A stretch of DNA of 64,000 bases from an uncultured Bacteroidota bacterium (GCA_903847205.1 CAINDA010000026.1:1-64000), one strand, 5' to 3'; counted from the first letter of the stretch, positions 35,109 to 45,075 are shown. Notes: generated from the sequence alone by a model not told the origin. Numbers and translations: made by a program.

Positions 35109-38100
35109 TTATTCTATTACAACTATTCGCTTTGTATTGCTTCTGCCGTCGATGGTAAGGGTAATAAAATAAACTCCTGAATTCAAATTATTATTTCGTG
35201 TGGAAATATTATATTTATAATTACCGGGCTGCTGATCAGCATTTACAAGAGACCTGATTTTTACGCCCAGAGCATTGTAAACATCGAGAATGATTTTTGC
35301 ATCTGTCAGTTTACTGATGCTGTATTCAATGGTTGTATTTCCAATCACTGGATTGGGGTATATTATGAATTTGTTTTCCGCTGCAATAGCTGAATTGTTT
35401 ATTCCCAAAGGTGAATAGGGGTTGATATAAATGCTTGTTGAATCAGCCTTGTAATCCATGTGTACAAACTGATTGTGGGTAGAATCCACAGTAAATGTAT
35501 AAGAAGAATCTCTGCCATATCCTGGAATGTCCGCATAAATAGTGTAATTACCAAAAGCTACATTGGAAAAAGTATAGGTGCCTGATGAATTGGTTGTGGA
35601 AGTTGCCATCAGGGAACCGCCAGGATTTTTACCAAGTTTTACATCAACCCCTGGTATTGGATCTCCGTCATTTCTGCCAAACCCTGGGCCTTGAATAATA
35701 TGCCCGATCAGCAAGCCGATACCTCCTCCTGTTCCCTCTGTCACTGTCATTTTAATATCAGCGCTATCGTTTGATGCACAATCGTGATTGATAACAATAA
35801 CAGAGGAATCATTCCACAAAAAAACGCTGCCATTATAAGTTGGAACAAGGGTTGGGTATGCGGCAGAATCTGCAACTACTTTTACTAAATAATTTCCATG
35901 ATTAATTTCCGTAAAGTGGTAATTCCCAGATGAATCAAGCGGTGCAGTTACTAAAGCATCAAAATGTGTTTGAGATTGCGACTGTTTATAAATAACAACA
36001 TTTCCATTTGTAACATCCACGTATGTGCCGTTGTGCAGGTAAGATGCATGTACATAAATATCTTTACTTTGCGTAACCTGCACTAATACGCTGTCGGAGG
36101 CAGCGCAGCCTGAATTATTTTGTACGGTCAATGAAGCAATGTAACTGCCGGCAGATGCATAGAAATGCAGTGGGTTTAAGAGGAAGCTTGTACTGCCATC
36201 ACCAAAATTCCAGCTATAGGATATTGCACCTGTTGAGTTATTTGTAAAATAAGCAGTATCGCCAAAACAGAAAGGAGTAATGGAACCTGTATTGGCATAT
36301 GGGGATGGGGATACTGAAGTTATTACATTATAAGCCACCGAATTTGTGCAGCCGTTTGCATTAATTGTATAAACATAAGTAAGATTAACCGTGGCAGCTG
36401 TTGTATTATTAAGTGTTTCAGAAGGATTGCCTATTCCGACGCCCGCTGCATTGCTGATACCTAAAACAGCTGCTCTTGTCCAAGTGAATGTAGAACCTGG
36501 TACTGAACTAGCAGGGTTATAATTAAAAGCTGTACCGCTGCAAATCGGAGGTGGAGATATATTACTGTTTAAAGCAGGTAAAGGATTTACGGTAACTATT
36601 TGTGCTGCAGAAGCTGTATTTCCGCTTCCATCAGTTACTGTCCATGTTACCGTTGTTGCCCCAACTGGATAAGAACCTGGTGCATTATTTATAACAGCTG
36701 CTACAGAACAATTATCAGTTGTGACAGGTGTCCCCAGCGCTATTGATGCTCCATCGCAGACTGTTATATCTGCCGGAGCAGTAATTGTCGGATTCACATT
36801 ATCAGTTACCGTTACGGTTTGGGATGTCGTTGATATGTTTGCACTCCCATCGGTTACTGTCCAGAGAACAGTTGTACTTCCTAAAGGGAATGCAGCGGGT
36901 GCATTATTTGTTACTGCGACAACAGTGCAGTTGTCTGCGGTAACCGGTGTGCCAAGTGTAACTCCTGTTGCTGTGCATCCTGAATTTGTTGTTATATTCA
37001 CATCAGCAGGTGCAGTGATTGTTGGATTTATGTTATCAGTTACTGTTACAGTTTGGTTGGCTGTTGCAGTGTTTGAGCTTCCATCTGTAACTGTCCATGT
37101 AACGATTGTGTTTCCTAATGGGAATGAAGCAGGTGCATTATTACTAAAATTTGCTACGCTGCAATTGTCGGTTGTAACGGGTATGCCTAATGAAACGCTA
37201 GTTGCTGTACATCCTGAGTTAGTTGTTATATTCACATCAGCCGGTGCTGTGATTGTTGGATTAATATTGTCAGATACTGTTACAATTTGGATGGCTGTTG
37301 CAGTATTTGAGCTTCCGTCAGTAACAGTCCAGATAACGAATGTGTTTCCTAATGGGAATGCAGCAGGTGCATTACTACTCACATTTGCAACACTACAATT
37401 ATCCCCAGTAACCGGCGTGCCTAAAGAAACTCCTGTTGCAGTACATCCTGAATTGATTGTTACACTCACATCTGCGGGTGCAGTGATTGTTGGATTTATG
37501 TTGTCAGTTACTGTTACAGTTTGTGAAGCTGTTGCAGTATTTGAGCTGCCGTCAGTAACAGTCCAGGTAACGATTGTGTTCCCTAATGGGAATGCAGCAG
37601 GCGCATCATTACTGACACCAGCAACACCGCAATTATCTGCAGTAACCGGGGTGCCTAATAAAAACCCTGTTGCTGTGCATCCTGCGTTAGTAGTGGTACT
37701 CACATCAATAGGTGGTGTGATTGTTGGATTTATATTGTCATTAACCGTTACTGAGAATTGACAATTTTGTGTTCCGCAGGTATTAGAAGCTGTAAGTGTT
37801 ACAATAGTTACACCTTTATTAAATGCGGAACCGCTTCCTGAGCCGGTCCCGTTTCCTGTTGTGGCACCGCTGAAACTGTATGTAACTGTTGGTGTTGGAG
37901 AACCAATAACTGTCGGTGCGGAATAACTTACAACTGCTGTACATAATCCAGCTGTAGTATTTGCCGTTTTATTATCGGTGCAGGTTATTACTGGTGCTGT
38001 ATTTACAGTAATTGTAACTGGAGTACTCGTAACAGAAGAGGGGCACGTACCGCTTATCAATACATCAATACCAGCGCCATTCTCGGCAGTCCCTGGATTT

Positions 38101-39899
38101 GTAATTATCAAGGCAGCGGCAGTAACATTGCTGTAAGGAGCAGTATTGTTAAGCGGTACACCGCCTTTTCTCCATTGATAGGTTAATCCAGCTCCTGCTG
38201 CTGTAACAGCAATAGAAGCAGAGGCAGGAATTCCCTGGCAAAATGAGGCAGGTGCTGCGGGCTGCGTTGTGATTGCCGGCAGCTGATTAACAGTTATTGT
38301 AATTGTATCATAATTTGAGCAGCTGTTTGAAGTTCCAGTGAGAACATATGTATTAGTGTTAGAGGGTATAAACGCCGTACTATTGATTACTCCATTATTC
38401 CAGTTGTAGCTTGAGGCGTCACCGCCTGCAGTGAGTGTGGCAGATTGCCCGGCACAAACAGCAAAATCTGCACCAGCGTTTACAGGCGGTAAGGGATTAA
38501 CAGTTACGATTACAGAATCGCTGTTAGTGCAACCGTTTAAAATTCCATGAACAATATAATTTTTGGAATTAGGCGGAATAAATGAAGTGCCATCGACTAC
38601 GCTATTATTCCAGAAATAGCTCGATGCATTACCGCTGGCCGAAAGTATTGTGCTTTGACTAGCGCAGATAGTACGACCTGCACCGGCGTTTACTGAAGGT
38701 AAGGGTTTAACGGTAATAGTTCCTGAGGCAGTAGCAGCAGTGCATGTACCCGTTGTAGTTAATGTATAATTAAAAGTCCCTGTGGCAACTGGTGTACCAC
38801 TGATAATAAAAATTCCTGAGCTGAAACTTCCTGTTACATCCGAAGGAAGGCCGCTTATTTCAGCTCCGGTTCCCCCGTATACTTCGTAAGTAATGTCTGT
38901 TAAAGCACTGCCAGCACAATTTGTCTGCGCATTTGTTCCTCCGCCCGATGTTAAGGCTATTGATGCAGTTACATCAATATTTACAGGCAAAACAACACTT
39001 TGAGTATTGCTGCAGCCATTAGCTGTCAGGGTATATAAGTAAGTAACACTTAGAGGAACAGTGGATGTATTAATAAGTGTTTCTAATGCATTATCAGCAC
39101 CATTGGCCGCTGCATTGGAAATCCCTGTCGTTACTGCCCTTGTCCAGGCAAATGTTGTGCCTGGTGTTGAACTTGCCGGAATATAAGTATGAGAAGTACC
39201 GCTGCATGCAGGTGCCGGTGTTAAAGGGCTGCTCAATACCGGCAAGGGGTTTACCGCGGCAACTACATTTTGAATATTGCTGCAACCGTTAGCAGAAATC
39301 GTGAAAACGTAAGAAACATTTACAGACAATTGAGTTGTATTGATAAGGGTTTCCGTCAAATAGCCTGTTCCATTGCTTGCTGGATTGCTGATACCTGAAA
39401 CAGCGGCTCTTGTCCAGGCGGTTGAAGCAACTGAAGGGTTGGTTGAAGGCATATAAGACAGTGACGTACCGCTGCAAACCGTAGTTGTTAAACTGCTCAT
39501 TAAAACAGGCAGGGGATTTATTGTTATTGTCCCGATTGCGGTGACCGAGGTGCCTCCAACAGTTGTGACCACATAATTAAATGCTCCTGAAATCGTTGAT
39601 ACGCCAGTGATAAGAAATATCCCAGAATTATAAGAGCCTGAAATTCCTGCTGGCAAGCCAGCAACAGTTGCACTGGTAGCTGAACCGCCGACATTGTAAG
39701 AAATGTTTGTTATTGGATCATTTGAACAAACTGTCTGAGCGTCACTGCCGAATGGTGAACCCAGTGTGATAGTTCCCTGTGCGAACGCATTATTAAAACC
39801 GGAGTATGCAAAAAAGAATACTATTAAAAGTATCATTTTAATTGCAGGGTTTGTTTTTTTTATATTGCAGCTCGTTCTGAAAGTGTAGTTTTTTTTCAT
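35109..39899 (-). CDS. large HYR/PKD surface protein with type A T9SS sorting domain
   Basis: An exported protein of nearly 1600 residues. The signal segment ends FNNAFAQ. I prefer the ATG at 39899, eight codons inside the longest frame. Ig-like repeats occupy the first 700 residues, several with the pair of CSGTxxxY and NxxVSYVYTISANGC motifs. Five HYR repeats of 78 residues follow (about 720-1070, NINPTITAPADV...WTVTDGSSNT). Then come another Ig-like unit, one PKD domain (SWNFGDGSTSF) and carboxypeptidase-regulatory-like folds (about 1290-1480). The type A CTD is at the C-terminus (IIYPNPVIGNTTIEY ... GVYFITL ... KRIVVIE). It is a probable T9SS cargo adhesin. Confidence 0.85.
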   Translation of the reverse strand: MKKNYTFRTSCNIKKTNPAIKMILLIVFFFAYSGFNNAFAQGTITLGSPFGSDAQTVCSNDPITNISYNVGGSATSATVAGLPAGISGSYNSGIFLITGVSTISGAFNYVVTTVGGTSVTAIGTITINPLPVLMSSLTTTVCSGTSLSYMPSTNPSVASTAWTRAAVSGISNPASNGTGYLTETLINTTQLSVNVSYVFTISANGCSNIQNVVAAVNPLPVLSSPLTPAPACSGTSHTYIPASSTPGTTFAWTRAVTTGISNAAANGADNALETLINTSTVPLSVTYLYTLTANGCSNTQSVVLPVNIDVTASIALTSGGGTNAQTNCAGSALTDITYEVYGGTGAEISGLPSDVTGSFSSGIFIISGTPVATGTFNYTLTTTGTCTAATASGTITVKPLPSVNAGAGRTICASQSTILSASGNASSYFWNNSVVDGTSFIPPNSKNYIVHGILNGCTNSDSVIVTVNPLPPVNAGADFAVCAGQSATLTAGGDASSYNWNNGVINSTAFIPSNTNTYVLTGTSNSCSNYDTITITVNQLPAITTQPAAPASFCQGIPASASIAVTAAGAGLTYQWRKGGVPLNNTAPYSNVTAAALIITNPGTAENGAGIDVLISGTCPSSVTSTPVTITVNTAPVITCTDNKTANTTAGLCTAVVSYSAPTVIGSPTPTVTYSFSGATTGNGTGSGSGSAFNKGVTIVTLTASNTCGTQNCQFSVTVNDNINPTITPPIDVSTTTNAGCTATGFLLGTPVTADNCGVAGVSNDAPAAFPLGNTIVTWTVTDGSSNTATASQTVTVTDNINPTITAPADVSVTINSGCTATGVSLGTPVTGDNCSVANVSSNAPAAFPLGNTFVIWTVTDGSSNTATAIQIVTVSDNINPTITAPADVNITTNSGCTATSVSLGIPVTTDNCSVANFSNNAPASFPLGNTIVTWTVTDGSSNTATANQTVTVTDNINPTITAPADVNITTNSGCTATGVTLGTPVTADNCTVVAVTNNAPAAFPLGSTTVLWTVTDGSANISTTSQTVTVTDNVNPTITAPADITVCDGASIALGTPVTTDNCSVAAVINNAPGSYPVGATTVTWTVTDGSGNTASAAQIVTVNPLPALNSNISPPPICSGTAFNYNPASSVPGSTFTWTRAAVLGISNAAGVGIGNPSETLNNTTAATVNLTYVYTINANGCTNSVAYNVITSVSPSPYANTGSITPFCFGDTAYFTNNSTGAISYSWNFGDGSTSFLLNPLHFYASAGSYIASLTVQNNSGCAASDSVLVQVTQSKDIYVHASYLHNGTYVDVTNGNVVIYKQSQSQTHFDALVTAPLDSSGNYHFTEINHGNYLVKVVADSAAYPTLVPTYNGSVFLWNDSSVIVINHDCASNDSADIKMTVTEGTGGGIGLLIGHIIQGPGFGRNDGDPIPGVDVKLGKNPGGSLMATSTTNSSGTYTFSNVAFGNYTIYADIPGYGRDSSYTFTVDSTHNQFVHMDYKADSTSIYINPYSPLGINNSAIAAENKFIIYPNPVIGNTTIEYSISKLTDAKIILDVYNALGVKIRSLVNADQQPGNYKYNISTRNNNLNSGVYFITLTIDGRSNTKRIVVIE
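36590..37762 (-). repeat. HYR domain tandem repeats, 234-bp period, five units
   Basis: Five in-frame copies of a 78-residue HYR module; the middle copies are very similar at both DNA and protein level. Each has two cysteines (SGCTAT and DNCSV). The high DNA identity suggests recent expansion. It also creates a long spurious frame on the opposite strand. Confidence 0.85.
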
Positions 39900-40258
39900 G
39901 TGCTGAAGTTTGAAATTGTTCATGAATAATGGTAAATATAAACATTAAAATCTTTTACAAAAATTTTTTTTGTCTGATTCTCCTAAAGATATCAATATTG
40001 ATTTTAAAAAGGCGGCAAACATGTTTCTCAATAAGTTTCTTATAAAAATTAAGATCATAGAAAATGTGGACAAATCCATAAAAAGCGGACTGTGCTATTC
40101 AGATGACAATAACACATACACTAAAATATTTTGAATGCCCCAGTTTCAATATTTAAGTTAAAAATAAAACCTTCTATACTGTCTATTAATTCCGGCGGTT
40201 GAAAACGTTCATTTAAAATCCAAATGCTGAAAAGCCTCATCTAAATTTAAATAAATAT

Positions 40259-40266
40259 TATCTTTG
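40259..40266 (+). promoter_or_regulatory. trpS promoter -7 element
   Basis: TATCTTTG matches TAnnTTTG, 38 bases before the ATG at 40305. No convincing -33 TTG is seen. The rest of the gap 39924-40258 shows nothing recognisable. Confidence 0.45.
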
Positions 40267-40304
40267 AAAATAAATACCAATAAACAAATCAAAATTAATC
40301 TTCA

Positions 40305-41279
40305 ATGGCAAGAATACTTACAGGAGTTCAGAGTACAAATATTCCGCATTTGGGAAATATTTTAGGCGCTGTTATGCCTGCAATTGAACTTTCGAAACAA
40401 GCAGGCAGCGAATCACTTTTTTTTATTGCTGATCTGCATGCTTTAACAACAATTAAAGATTCGGAATTTATAAAAAACAGTTCGGATGCCGTAGCTGCGA
40501 CCTGGCTTGCATTTGATTTTGATACAGATAAAAATATTTTTTACCGTCAAAGCGATGTGCCGGAAGTTTGTGAGCTTACCTGGTATCTGAATTGCTTTAC
40601 GCCTTACCCGATGCTTGCAAATGCTCATTCATTTAAAGATAAATCAGAAAGGCTCGCGGATGTAAATGCAGGTTTGTTTACTTACCCGGTTTTAATGGCT
40701 GCTGATATTCTTTTGTACAATGCCCATTTTGTTCCTGTTGGTAAAGACCAGTTGCAGCATCTTGAAATGACAAGAGACATAGCAGAAAAATTTAATAATA
40801 AATATGGAAATGTGTTTGTTGTTCCTGAGCCGAAAATTGATGAATCAGTAATGCTTGTGCCCGGTATTGACGGGCGGAAGATGAGTAAATCATTAAACAA
40901 CTTTATAAATATTTTTCTTCCTGAAAAGGAATTAAAAAAAGTGGTAATGGGCATTGTCACTGATGCCACACCTTTAGAAGCACCTAAAAATCCTGACACC
41001 TGCAATGTGTTTGCGCTTTATAGATTAATTGCCAATGAACAGCAGACTTCAGCAATGCGGGAAAATTATTTAAGAGGAGGTTACGGATACGGAAGTGCAA
41101 AAAATGCTTTGTTTGAGTTGCTGCTGGAAAAATTTAAATTACCGCGCGAAACATATAATTATTATATGAATAACCGCAATGAGTTAGATGCAAAGCTTCA
41201 AATCGGGGCTGCCAAAGCGAGGTTGATTGCAAAAGAAACCCTGAAACAAGTGAGAGGAAAGCTGGGATACGGAATCTAA
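40305..41279 (+). CDS. trpS: tryptophanyl-tRNA synthetase
   Basis: TrpRS charges tRNA-Trp with tryptophan. The 324-residue class I enzyme has the HIGH-type motif as PHLGNILGA (14-22), FFIADLHALTT for tryptophan and ATP binding, the GKDQLQHLEMTRDIAEKFN segment and the second signature KMSKS (about 194). All are in the expected order and at standard length. It stands alone, with cdsA convergent downstream. Confidence 0.95.
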   Translation: MARILTGVQSTNIPHLGNILGAVMPAIELSKQAGSESLFFIADLHALTTIKDSEFIKNSSDAVAATWLAFDFDTDKNIFYRQSDVPEVCELTWYLNCFTPYPMLANAHSFKDKSERLADVNAGLFTYPVLMAADILLYNAHFVPVGKDQLQHLEMTRDIAEKFNNKYGNVFVVPEPKIDESVMLVPGIDGRKMSKSLNNFINIFLPEKELKKVVMGIVTDATPLEAPKNPDTCNVFALYRLIANEQQTSAMRENYLRGGYGYGSAKNALFELLLEKFKLPRETYNYYMNNRNELDAKLQIGAAKARLIAKETLKQVRGKLGYGI

Positions 41280-41368
41280 TCTTTCATCCAATTTCAGCTA
41301 AGGCGCAGAGATTTGGGGAGAGCAATAAGAAAATTTTTATGATCTCAGACATAATCGATAAAATTTAT

Positions 41369-42184
41369 TTAGAATATTTTTATCAGATATAAATAAGCAA
41401 ATACAAATGGTGCAGACAGGATCAAACTGTCGAAGCGGTCTAAAATCCCGCCATGCCCGGGAAGCAGACTGCCGGAATCTTTAACATTAATACTCCGCTT
41501 GAAAAGTGATTCAACTAAATCGCCAAGTGTGCCGATCACTATAAGAATAGTAGCAATTACCATCCAGTCAATTCTGCTGATGCTTGTGTACCATCCCGAA
41601 ATAATAAATGCTGTTACATAAGCCAGTACGGCTCCTCCAATGCTTCCTTCCCATGTTTTTCCGGGTGACACACGCAGAAATAATTTATGCCGGCCCAAAG
41701 CGGAACCTGCTATATATGCCCCAGAATCACTGCTCCAAAGTATAAAGAATACCCCGAATAATATTTCATAGCTGTATGTTCCGCTAATTGTGGTAATATA
41801 GTTTAATAAAGTAAATGGAAGTGCGGCATAAATTATTCCCAGCAGTGTGAAAGCAATGTTTTCAAATGGCTTCTCCGCTTTTGAATAAAGTTCAAAAATA
41901 AAAATCAGGAAAATAACAGGAAGATTAATTAATAAAATCCGATGACCAAAAAATTTCATGGAAACCAATGCACTGCTGGCAAACAAAATTGCACCTGCTA
42001 TTGTTCCGATCATTTTTTGAGGTTTGCTTCCGCCTTTTTCCGAAAGTGTATAAAATTCCCAAACACCTAAAATGGTAACAACAAAAAACAAAGTTGAAAA
42101 TGAAAATTGATTCCAGCCTGTGCAGCCTAAAAGCACAGTTACAAATACAGCACCTGTGAGTGTACGTTTAATAAAATTATTCAC
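41369..42184 (-). CDS. cdsA: phosphatidate cytidylyltransferase
   Basis: CdsA makes CDP-diacylglycerol from phosphatidate and CTP at the inner membrane, the branch point of phospholipid synthesis. The 271-residue protein has about seven to eight membrane helices and the family signature near the C-terminus: RVSPGKTWEGSIGG, then KRSINVKDSGSLLPGHGG followed by LDRFDS. It begins 33 bases after the SpoIIE-type gene (42218-44368) ends on the same strand and may be co-transcribed with it. Confidence 0.95.
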   Translation of the reverse strand: MNNFIKRTLTGAVFVTVLLGCTGWNQFSFSTLFFVVTILGVWEFYTLSEKGGSKPQKMIGTIAGAILFASSALVSMKFFGHRILLINLPVIFLIFIFELYSKAEKPFENIAFTLLGIIYAALPFTLLNYITTISGTYSYEILFGVFFILWSSDSGAYIAGSALGRHKLFLRVSPGKTWEGSIGGAVLAYVTAFIISGWYTSISRIDWMVIATILIVIGTLGDLVESLFKRSINVKDSGSLLPGHGGILDRFDSLILSAPFVFAYLYLIKIF

Positions 42185-42217
42185 GCGTTTATAGTTTGGT
42201 TGAAATTACATATTTTA

Positions 42218-44368
42218 TTATATCCTTACGCCGATTACCAATATATCATCCGTTTGTTCTATATCCCGGCGGTAATCCACAATAAATTTTTCTAAAACAG
42301 TTCCCTGTTCCTGCAAAGGAGAGGTTTGAATTGATAAAATCAAATCCTTAAAACGTCTCCTTGTTAATTTTATTTCCTTTCCCTGTATTGCCTGGTTCGA
42401 AAGGCTGGCCGGCTGTTGTTGTCCGCCAAACTGGTCGGCAAAACCGTCGCTGAAAATATAAATGCTGTCGCCTGTATTTAAAGTAATCTGATGATTTGTA
42501 AATGGATGATTGTTTTCATCCATTCCTATAGGCTGCTTGTCCGCTTTTATTTCAATAAATTCGCCATCCTTTATCAGCCACAAAGGGTTGTTAGCGCCGG
42601 CCCAATCAAGTGTTTTTGTTTTTGTGTTATAAGCACAGATTGAAATATCCATTCCGTCTTTTATTTCGGCTTCGCTTTTAGCAAAATTTTCAACTACGAT
42701 TTCACTTGTTTTATTTAAAATGGAAGCAGGCTGCTCCAGGTTAAATTCACGTACTGCTCTGTTAAGGGCATTGTGGCATACAAGGGAAACCATTGCTCCT
42801 GAAACGCCATGGCCTGTGCAGTCGCAGGCAGCGAACAATACCAGATCACCTATGGTTTCCATCCAGTAAAAATCTCCGGCAACAATATCTTTGGGTTTGT
42901 AAAGTATGAATGAGTTGATGAGATATTGTTTCACAATGCGCGAAGGAGGCAGTATAGCGGTTTGTATTCTTAAAGCATATTCTATCGAATCTAATATTTC
43001 ACGATTTTTTTCTTCAACAATTTCTTTCTGATGCTGCAAGTCAGTAGTACGTGCTTTTACTTTTTCTTCAAGGAGCGTATTTTGCTCCGATAAGATGACT
43101 TGCTTTTCTTTTTCTTTTTGGATGTTCTGTTCAGAAAGAATTTTTATTTCAGAAAGCTGTTCTGTTAATTCTTTTTGATTCAAGCCGTTCCTTTTACCTA
43201 TGATAACAGCTATGGTTAAAGGAATAATCAACAGACCAATTATATATGAGTAAGCGAAAATCAGACTTTTAGTAAAATCAAAATTTGGATTAGATTGAGA
43301 AAGCATAATTACTATAAAAGAAATACCTATAATAAAAAAAAGTGCTGTAAAAAAACCGTAAGTGATAAATTTCACTTCCCATTTTTTTTTGCTGCCTCCC
43401 TGAAATAACAGGTAAACGCAAATGCAAAAGTTGTATATTAAATAAAAAATTGAGGCGAATACAATAAATGTTGAAACCTTATAATATTGAAAAACTGTTT
43501 GAATAAGCATCAAAGTCCCGATAACAATTGAAAAGATAACAACAGGAATTTTAGAGCGGACTTTACCAGTTAATATGATTGAAAGATAGGAAGCTAAAAA
43601 GTTTAAAGAATACGCCGTAAGGGATGAAAACAATGAACCTACAAAAGAAGACAGAGGCAGTAAACCGGAAGCATAACTGAAAGAAAAAAGAATACAGAAG
43701 AATGCAAAATAAAAATTTTCAATGCTTTTTTTATAAAACAAAAACAGGATTAGAAGTATTATACCAATCGCTAAATAGTAGAATGATATAGAGATGGAAT
43801 TTTTATCCCTAGTGCCTTCTGCATGTATTCTTTCATCTTTCCACTGCAGGGTGCCTATTTCAAATTTCCCTTCAAAAGCCTTTGATAGATCAGAATTTAT
43901 AATACTTATTTCAATTGTTACTTTTTTTTGGGGAAATGAAAAATAATAATATTGCTCTTCCTCTTCATCTAATAAAACAAACCTTTTTATCTTTAAAGGT
44001 TTGATAATTTTGATTATTTCATTCCCATTTATCCGGACAAATAATGAACTTTTATTAATGGAATGAAAGACAAATGTTTTATATAATAAATTTGAATCAA
44101 CCTCGAAACTTGTTTTGAGTTCAATTTTATCTGCATTATCTAAATCTACTGAATCCGGGCTGCATCTTTGATAATGCAAGAGTTCTTTACTGCCTTTAAA
44201 AGTTCTGACATCCCAGCTGAATCGATTAAATATAGTTATGTGACGGAGTGTGTCTCCGCTTTTCAGTTTCAGTCCAATAAAATGCAAAGTTGGATTATCA
44301 GCTTTAGACACTATAAAGCAAAAAAACAATAACAGAAACAGAAAACTTCTGTGGAATTTAGACTGCAT
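42218..44368 (-). CDS. 7TM-sensor SpoIIE/PP2C phosphatase
   Basis: A membrane signalling protein of about 716 residues. I choose the ATG at 44368 (MQSKFHRSF), which gives a good signal peptide ending SKA; the longest frame starts at 44407. An extracytoplasmic beta-rich domain (about 25-195) is followed by seven membrane helices (about 195-400), a layout like 7TMR-DISM receptors. A coiled coil (405-460) leads into the SpoIIE phosphatase (465-716: KDIVAGDFYWME, FAACDCTGHGVSGAMVS, DGMDISICAY, FSDGFADQFGG). The output domain is closely related to that of the 31.6-35.0 kb protein. The phosphatase target is not in the window. Its start region faces the DUF4199 gene. Confidence 0.86.
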   Translation of the reverse strand: MQSKFHRSFLFLLLFFCFIVSKADNPTLHFIGLKLKSGDTLRHITIFNRFSWDVRTFKGSKELLHYQRCSPDSVDLDNADKIELKTSFEVDSNLLYKTFVFHSINKSSLFVRINGNEIIKIIKPLKIKRFVLLDEEEEQYYYFSFPQKKVTIEISIINSDLSKAFEGKFEIGTLQWKDERIHAEGTRDKNSISISFYYLAIGIILLILFLFYKKSIENFYFAFFCILFSFSYASGLLPLSSFVGSLFSSLTAYSLNFLASYLSIILTGKVRSKIPVVIFSIVIGTLMLIQTVFQYYKVSTFIVFASIFYLIYNFCICVYLLFQGGSKKKWEVKFITYGFFTALFFIIGISFIVIMLSQSNPNFDFTKSLIFAYSYIIGLLIIPLTIAVIIGKRNGLNQKELTEQLSEIKILSEQNIQKEKEKQVILSEQNTLLEEKVKARTTDLQHQKEIVEEKNREILDSIEYALRIQTAILPPSRIVKQYLINSFILYKPKDIVAGDFYWMETIGDLVLFAACDCTGHGVSGAMVSLVCHNALNRAVREFNLEQPASILNKTSEIVVENFAKSEAEIKDGMDISICAYNTKTKTLDWAGANNPLWLIKDGEFIEIKADKQPIGMDENNHPFTNHQITLNTGDSIYIFSDGFADQFGGQQQPASLSNQAIQGKEIKLTRRRFKDLILSIQTSPLQEQGTVLEKFIVDYRRDIEQTDDILVIGVRI

Positions 44369-44386
44369 GTTTTTTAATTTTTTGTC

Positions 44387-44402
44387 TATATTAGCAAAAA
44401 TA
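44387..44402. promoter_or_regulatory. abutting divergent -7 elements
   Basis: TATATTAG (44387-44394, plus strand) sits directly against TATTTTTG read on the minus strand (44395-44402). The plus element is 16 bases before the DUF4199 ATG (44411). The minus element is 26 bases before the 7TM phosphatase start (44368). Confidence 0.45.
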
Positions 44403-44410
44403 TACATACA

Positions 44411-44926
44411 ATGAAAAAATTTATTCTTCCTGCGGTAATATTAGCAGTTATCTCTATTATCCCATTATTAGTTATTAATCCCGTTACTGGAATGACACCT
44501 TCTTATCTAAATTGGGCTTATGTTCTATTATCCTTTTTAATCATGCTTTTAATTGTCAGAAGGTATAAATTAATTTATTCAAACGGCGTTTTCAGTTTTA
44601 GTAATGCTTTTAAGTATGGACTTAAAGTTTCATTGTGTTATGCCGTATTTTCTTCAATCATTTATTTAGTTTATGCCGAATGTAATTTAGATTTAATTGT
44701 TAAGGGCATTACAAATGCAATGAAAATTGCTGAAGAAAAGCAGATAGAAACACAAGGTTCTGTTTCACCAAGCTATGAAAAAATGACCAAAATGATGGTA
44801 GCTGTGATGAGTAATCCTTATGTAATGACCCTCGCTAAATTTTTGAATTCTTTATTTTACGGACTTGTTTTTTCGCTGATCACAGCAGCAATTTTTAAAA
44901 ACAAAATTGAACATATTAACGATTAG
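44411..44926 (+). CDS. DUF4199-type membrane protein
   Basis: A 171-residue integral membrane protein with four predicted helices (5-25, 35-52, 72-95, 135-160), common in Bacteroidota and of unknown function. The second half carries a polar stretch with a Lys/Glu/Met-rich segment (KIAEEKQIETQG, YEKMTKMMVAVMS) between helices three and four, as in DUF4199 proteins. It diverges from the 7TM phosphatase gene with a very small shared promoter region, so co-regulation is plausible. Confidence 0.7.
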   Translation: MKKFILPAVILAVISIIPLLVINPVTGMTPSYLNWAYVLLSFLIMLLIVRRYKLIYSNGVFSFSNAFKYGLKVSLCYAVFSSIIYLVYAECNLDLIVKGITNAMKIAEEKQIETQGSVSPSYEKMTKMMVAVMSNPYVMTLAKFLNSLFYGLVFSLITAAIFKNKIEHIND

Positions 44927-45013
44927 AAATTTATCATCAACACAGAAAAGTAATTTGAAATACATTTTTTCAGTGCAGATTTTTATAGATAAAGTTCTAT
45001 GCTGATAAATAAT

Positions 45014-45046
45014 AGACCTGACAGGTTTTAAAAACCTGTCAGGTCT
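45014..45046. repeat. perfect 33-bp palindrome
   Basis: AGACCTGACAGGTTTT and AAAACCTGTCAGGTCT are perfect 16-base arms around one A. This ACCTGTCAGGT palindrome recurs between genes in many Bacteroidota genomes, from general knowledge. Confidence 0.75.
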
Positions 45047-45075
45047 GAATAAGTAAAGCCCGCCAAAATGTTAAG

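Noticed and set aside
36721-37761. 346-codon open frame on the plus strand
   Set aside because: It lies opposite the HYR repeats of a well-supported surface protein and mirrors their periodicity. Its translation is a repeated Val/Thr-rich sequence with no signal peptide or domain.
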